NCBI GenBank assembly: GCA_963624095.1
Contig: CAVFNZ010000100.1
Location: forward strand, 1-9,111
Length of the DNA stretch: 9,111 nucleotides
Source of the DNA: Phocaeicola_A sp963624095
GTDB lineage: Bacteria; Bacteroidota; Bacteroidia; Bacteroidales; Bacteroidaceae
Reading direction: 5' to 3'
Shown piece by piece: positions 7,094-9,111 of this stretch; position 1 is the first letter of the stretch; each line of letters begins with the position of its first letter. Made by a program: the position numbers and the translations under genes. The notes under the pieces were generated by a model. The model worked only from the letters and a program-made list of their open reading frames with translations. It had not been told where the DNA came from and did not search any database.

Positions 7094-7150
7094 AAAGGAG
7101 TTGGAGACGATAGCGTGCCGCGGGCACTTCGCTGTCGGTCCAGCTCCTTT
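7094..7150. other. Long, near-continuous hairpin before the amylase gene
   Basis: A 57-base inverted repeat. The outer stem is AAAGGAGTTGGA (7094-7105) with TCCAGCTCCTTT (7139-7150), 12 pairs including one G-U. After a small internal loop come CGATAGCG (7108-7115) with CGCTGTCG (7130-7137), eight pairs. After a three-base bulge (7127-7129) a tip TGCC/GGCA closes on a GCG loop. The changes that create G-U pairs keep the fold. AAAA before and TTT after the stem give weak terminator character on both strands. It ends 81 bases before the amylase ATG, so it may lie in that gene's leader if fabD transcripts read through. Confidence 0.55.
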
Positions 7151-7231
7151 CCCTCTTACAATACACAACAATCGGAAAAGCCCGCTCGGTGTCGGGAATC
7201 CTAATTTAACAACACGAAAAGATTCACAATC

Positions 7232-8932
7232 ATGGAGAAGTTCATCATTTATCAAGTGTTTACACGCCTCTTCGGCAATCAGTCCATACCTGCCAAGCAG
7301 AACGGAAGCATCGAGGACAACGGATGCGGAAAGATGGCCGACTTCACGACCAAAGCACTGAAGGAAATCAAGAAACTGGGAGCGACGCACATCTGGTACA
7401 CCGGTATCATCGAACATGCTACGCAGACCGATTACTCGGCCTTCGGCATCCCCACCGACCATCCCGCTATGGTCAAGGGAAAGGCCGGCTCGCCCTATGC
7501 CATCAAGGACTACTACGACGTGGACCCGGATTTGGCCAAGAAAGTGCCTAACCGCATGAAAGAGTTTGCGGACTTGGTGAACCGTACTCACCGTGCGGGA
7601 CTGAAGGTGATCATTGATTTCGTGCCCAATCATGTGGCGCGCCAGTACCGCTCCACCGCCAAGCCTACGGGCGTGGAGGACTTGGGCGAGAACGACAACA
7701 CCGACATGGCTTTCAGCCCGATGAACAACTTCTACTACATTCCGCGGACACGCCTCGAAGCCTCTTTCGACATGAAACAGGACGCGGACCAACCCTACTG
7801 CGAGATGCCCGCCAAGGCTACCGGCAACAACCGGTTCGACGCATGGCCCAATATCAACGACTGGTACGAGACGGTGAAGCTGAACTATGGCGTGGACTAC
7901 TGTGGCGGCGGTGCCTGTCACTTCGAGCCTGTGCCCGACACGTGGCACAAGATGAAGGACATTCTCCTCTTTTGGGCCGCCAAGGAGATTGACGGCTTTC
8001 GCTGTGACATGGCGGAGATGGTGCCGGTAGAGTTTTGGGAATGGGCCATCCCCCAGGTGAAGGCGCAATATCCGGAGATTATCTTCATCGCCGAGGTTTA
8101 CAATCCCAATGAATACTACGATTACCTCAACCGCGGACATTTCGATTACCTCTACGACAAAGTGGGACTCTATGACACCCTGCGCGCCGTCACCTGCGGC
8201 AACGCTTCCGCCACGGCCATCACTTCGTGCTGGCAAAGGTTGGGCGACATACAGAACCGCATGCTCAACTTCCTGGAAAACCATGACGAACAACGCCTCG
8301 CCTCGGACTATTTCGCCGGCAACGGACGCAATGGCGTGCCCGCCATGATTGTCTCCGCCTGCATGAATACCAATCCGTTTATGCTCTACTTCGGCCAGGA
8401 ACTGGGCGAACGGGGCATGGACTGCGAAGGCTACAGCGGTCGTGACGGACGTACCACCATCTTCGATTACTGGAGCGTGGAAACCATACGGCGGTGGAAC
8501 AACGGCGGTGCCTTTGACGACGCGCTGTTGAATGAGGACGAGAAATACTTGCGTAACTTCTATGCCCGTCTGCTTAATCTCTGTACGCAAGAACCCGCCT
8601 TGGCGAAGGGAAACTTCTTCGACCTGATGTATGTGAACCGCGGCAACTGGAACTTCAACGAGCACAAACAGTACGCCTTCATGCGGAAGTACGAGGATGA
8701 CCTCCTCCTCATTGTGGCCAACTTCGACCATATCCCCGTGCAGACCTCTCTCAACATTCCCCAGCACGCCTTCGACTACCTGAAGATTGCCGCAGATGAA
8801 TGTTACGAGGCCACGGACTTGCTGACCGGAGAGGTGGAGAAGCTTAACCTGACTTCGTCACGGCCCGTTACCATCGAACTCGATTCCATGAGCGGAAAAA
8901 TATTGAAGCTGCGGCTGCAATCCTTCCAATAA
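7232..8932 (+). CDS. GH13 alpha-amylase family enzyme, cytoplasmic
   Basis: A 566-residue glycoside hydrolase family 13 protein, acting on alpha-glucans or maltodextrins by the retaining mechanism. All four conserved regions are present: region I IIDFVPNH (127-134), region II GFRCDMAE with Arg257 and nucleophile Asp259, region III FIAEVY with acid/base Glu288, and region IV LENHD with His351 and Asp352. The chain enters the barrel at once (FIIYQVFTRLF, 4-14), and a C-terminal beta domain covers about 480-566. There is no signal peptide or lipobox, and eleven cysteines are spread along it, so it is probably cytoplasmic, unlike secreted starch-system amylases. Exact specificity (amylase, maltodextrin hydrolase or transferase) cannot be read from the motifs. 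No regulator, transporter or Sus-type gene is in the window. No canonical -7 element lies just upstream (best TAATTTAA at 7202), so it may depend on fabD read-through. The start has an A-rich leader and no Shine-Dalgarno. Confidence 0.93.
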   Translation: MEKFIIYQVFTRLFGNQSIPAKQNGSIEDNGCGKMADFTTKALKEIKKLGATHIWYTGIIEHATQTDYSAFGIPTDHPAMVKGKAGSPYAIKDYYDVDPDLAKKVPNRMKEFADLVNRTHRAGLKVIIDFVPNHVARQYRSTAKPTGVEDLGENDNTDMAFSPMNNFYYIPRTRLEASFDMKQDADQPYCEMPAKATGNNRFDAWPNINDWYETVKLNYGVDYCGGGACHFEPVPDTWHKMKDILLFWAAKEIDGFRCDMAEMVPVEFWEWAIPQVKAQYPEIIFIAEVYNPNEYYDYLNRGHFDYLYDKVGLYDTLRAVTCGNASATAITSCWQRLGDIQNRMLNFLENHDEQRLASDYFAGNGRNGVPAMIVSACMNTNPFMLYFGQELGERGMDCEGYSGRDGRTTIFDYWSVETIRRWNNGGAFDDALLNEDEKYLRNFYARLLNLCTQEPALAKGNFFDLMYVNRGNWNFNEHKQYAFMRKYEDDLLLIVANFDHIPVQTSLNIPQHAFDYLKIAADECYEATDLLTGEVEKLNLTSSRPVTIELDSMSGKILKLRLQSFQ

Positions 8933-8968
8933 TCCCGGATTACCACGGTTGGTTTCTCAGCGGAAAAC

Positions 8969-9001
8969 AGGCTTTGGGTAATAACAAGTTGCCCAAAGCC
9001 T
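8969..9001. terminator. Strong stem-loop after the amylase gene
   Basis: AGGCTTTGGG (8969-8978) pairs perfectly with CCCAAAGCCT (8992-9001), and four further pairs (two A-U, two G-U) can extend into the loop. It begins 37 bases after the amylase stop. On the plus strand no U-tract follows; on the minus strand the stem is followed by G then TTTT. It is therefore a better terminator for a convergent minus-strand gene beyond the window, though it probably also marks the 3' end of the amylase mRNA. Confidence 0.55.
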
Positions 9002-9027
9002 TGATGCCGCCGTCAAGCAATGAATTT

Positions 9028-9111
9028 CGTGCAATTCTCATGATGCGCTTTTATGCAATCCAACGATGCGCTTTTATGCACCCTCATGATGCGCTTCGTT
9101 AGCACTCAAGG
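9028..9111. repeat. 23-base-period tandem repeat, running off the window end
   Basis: Three full units lie at 9028-9050, 9051-9073 and 9074-9096, and a diverged fourth begins at 9097. All three full units end in the nine bases GATGCGCTT. Units 2 and 3 begin TTATGCA, while unit 1 and the fourth begin CGT. The middle bases vary. The 16-base block GATGCGCTTTTATGCA occurs exactly twice (9042-9057 and 9065-9080). The period is not a multiple of three, so it is unlikely to be coding. Confidence 0.75.

Noticed and set aside
7004..8767. A 587-codon minus-strand frame over the amylase gene
   Set aside because: It is antisense to a GH13 gene with all four catalytic regions and resembles no protein family; a composition artefact.
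8930..8942. TAATCC-C-GGATTA palindrome at the amylase stop
   Set aside because: Six-base arms with a single central base cannot form a hairpin, and nothing else supports a binding site here.
9028..9111. CRISPR array
   Set aside because: The unit period is 23 bases with a core of about 16 and only about 7 variable bases, far too short for repeat plus spacer, and no cas gene is present.

Overview
The window looks like chromosomal DNA from a gut Bacteroidales species, most likely Bacteroides or Phocaeicola. Three things suggest this. The intergenic DNA is AT-rich and carries TAnnTTTG-type -7 promoter elements, the Bacteroidetes consensus. The genes start without clear Shine-Dalgarno sequences. 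The encoded proteins (Mfd, a YgiQ-type radical SAM protein, FabD and a cytoplasmic GH13 enzyme) are ordinary Bacteroidales core or near-core genes. I saw no insertion sequence, prophage, CRISPR array, tRNA or rRNA, and no broken gene.

Layout. At 86-3454 (+) is mfd, the transcription-repair coupling factor. It converges on a minus-strand pair with only 49 bases between the stops: ygiQ (3504-5339) and, 31 bases upstream of it, an unrecognised 110-residue protein (5371-5703). These two probably share the promoter at 5729-5736. A 428-base divergent intergenic region (5704-6131) follows. It holds a compact minus-strand unit that no protein explains: a Bacteroidetes promoter (5873-5903), about 60 transcribed bases, and an intrinsic terminator with a U6 tract (5807-5830). 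This is either a small RNA gene or an attenuated distal leader for the minus-strand pair. The same region carries the fabD promoter (6094-6101, +).

At 6132-7022 (+) is fabD, malonyl-CoA:ACP transacylase, standing apart from other fatty-acid genes. A 209-base gap with two large stem-loops separates it from a GH13 alpha-amylase-family enzyme without a signal peptide (7232-8932, +). After that gene come a strong stem-loop (8969-9001) and a 23-base-period tandem repeat (9028-9111) that runs off the window end.

The coding genes are unrelated housekeeping functions: DNA repair, an uncharacterised radical SAM enzyme, lipid precursor supply and intracellular glucan metabolism. I see no new multi-gene system. 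The parts worth a second look are non-coding: the promoter-terminator cassette, the paired stem-loops before the amylase gene, and the terminal tandem repeat.
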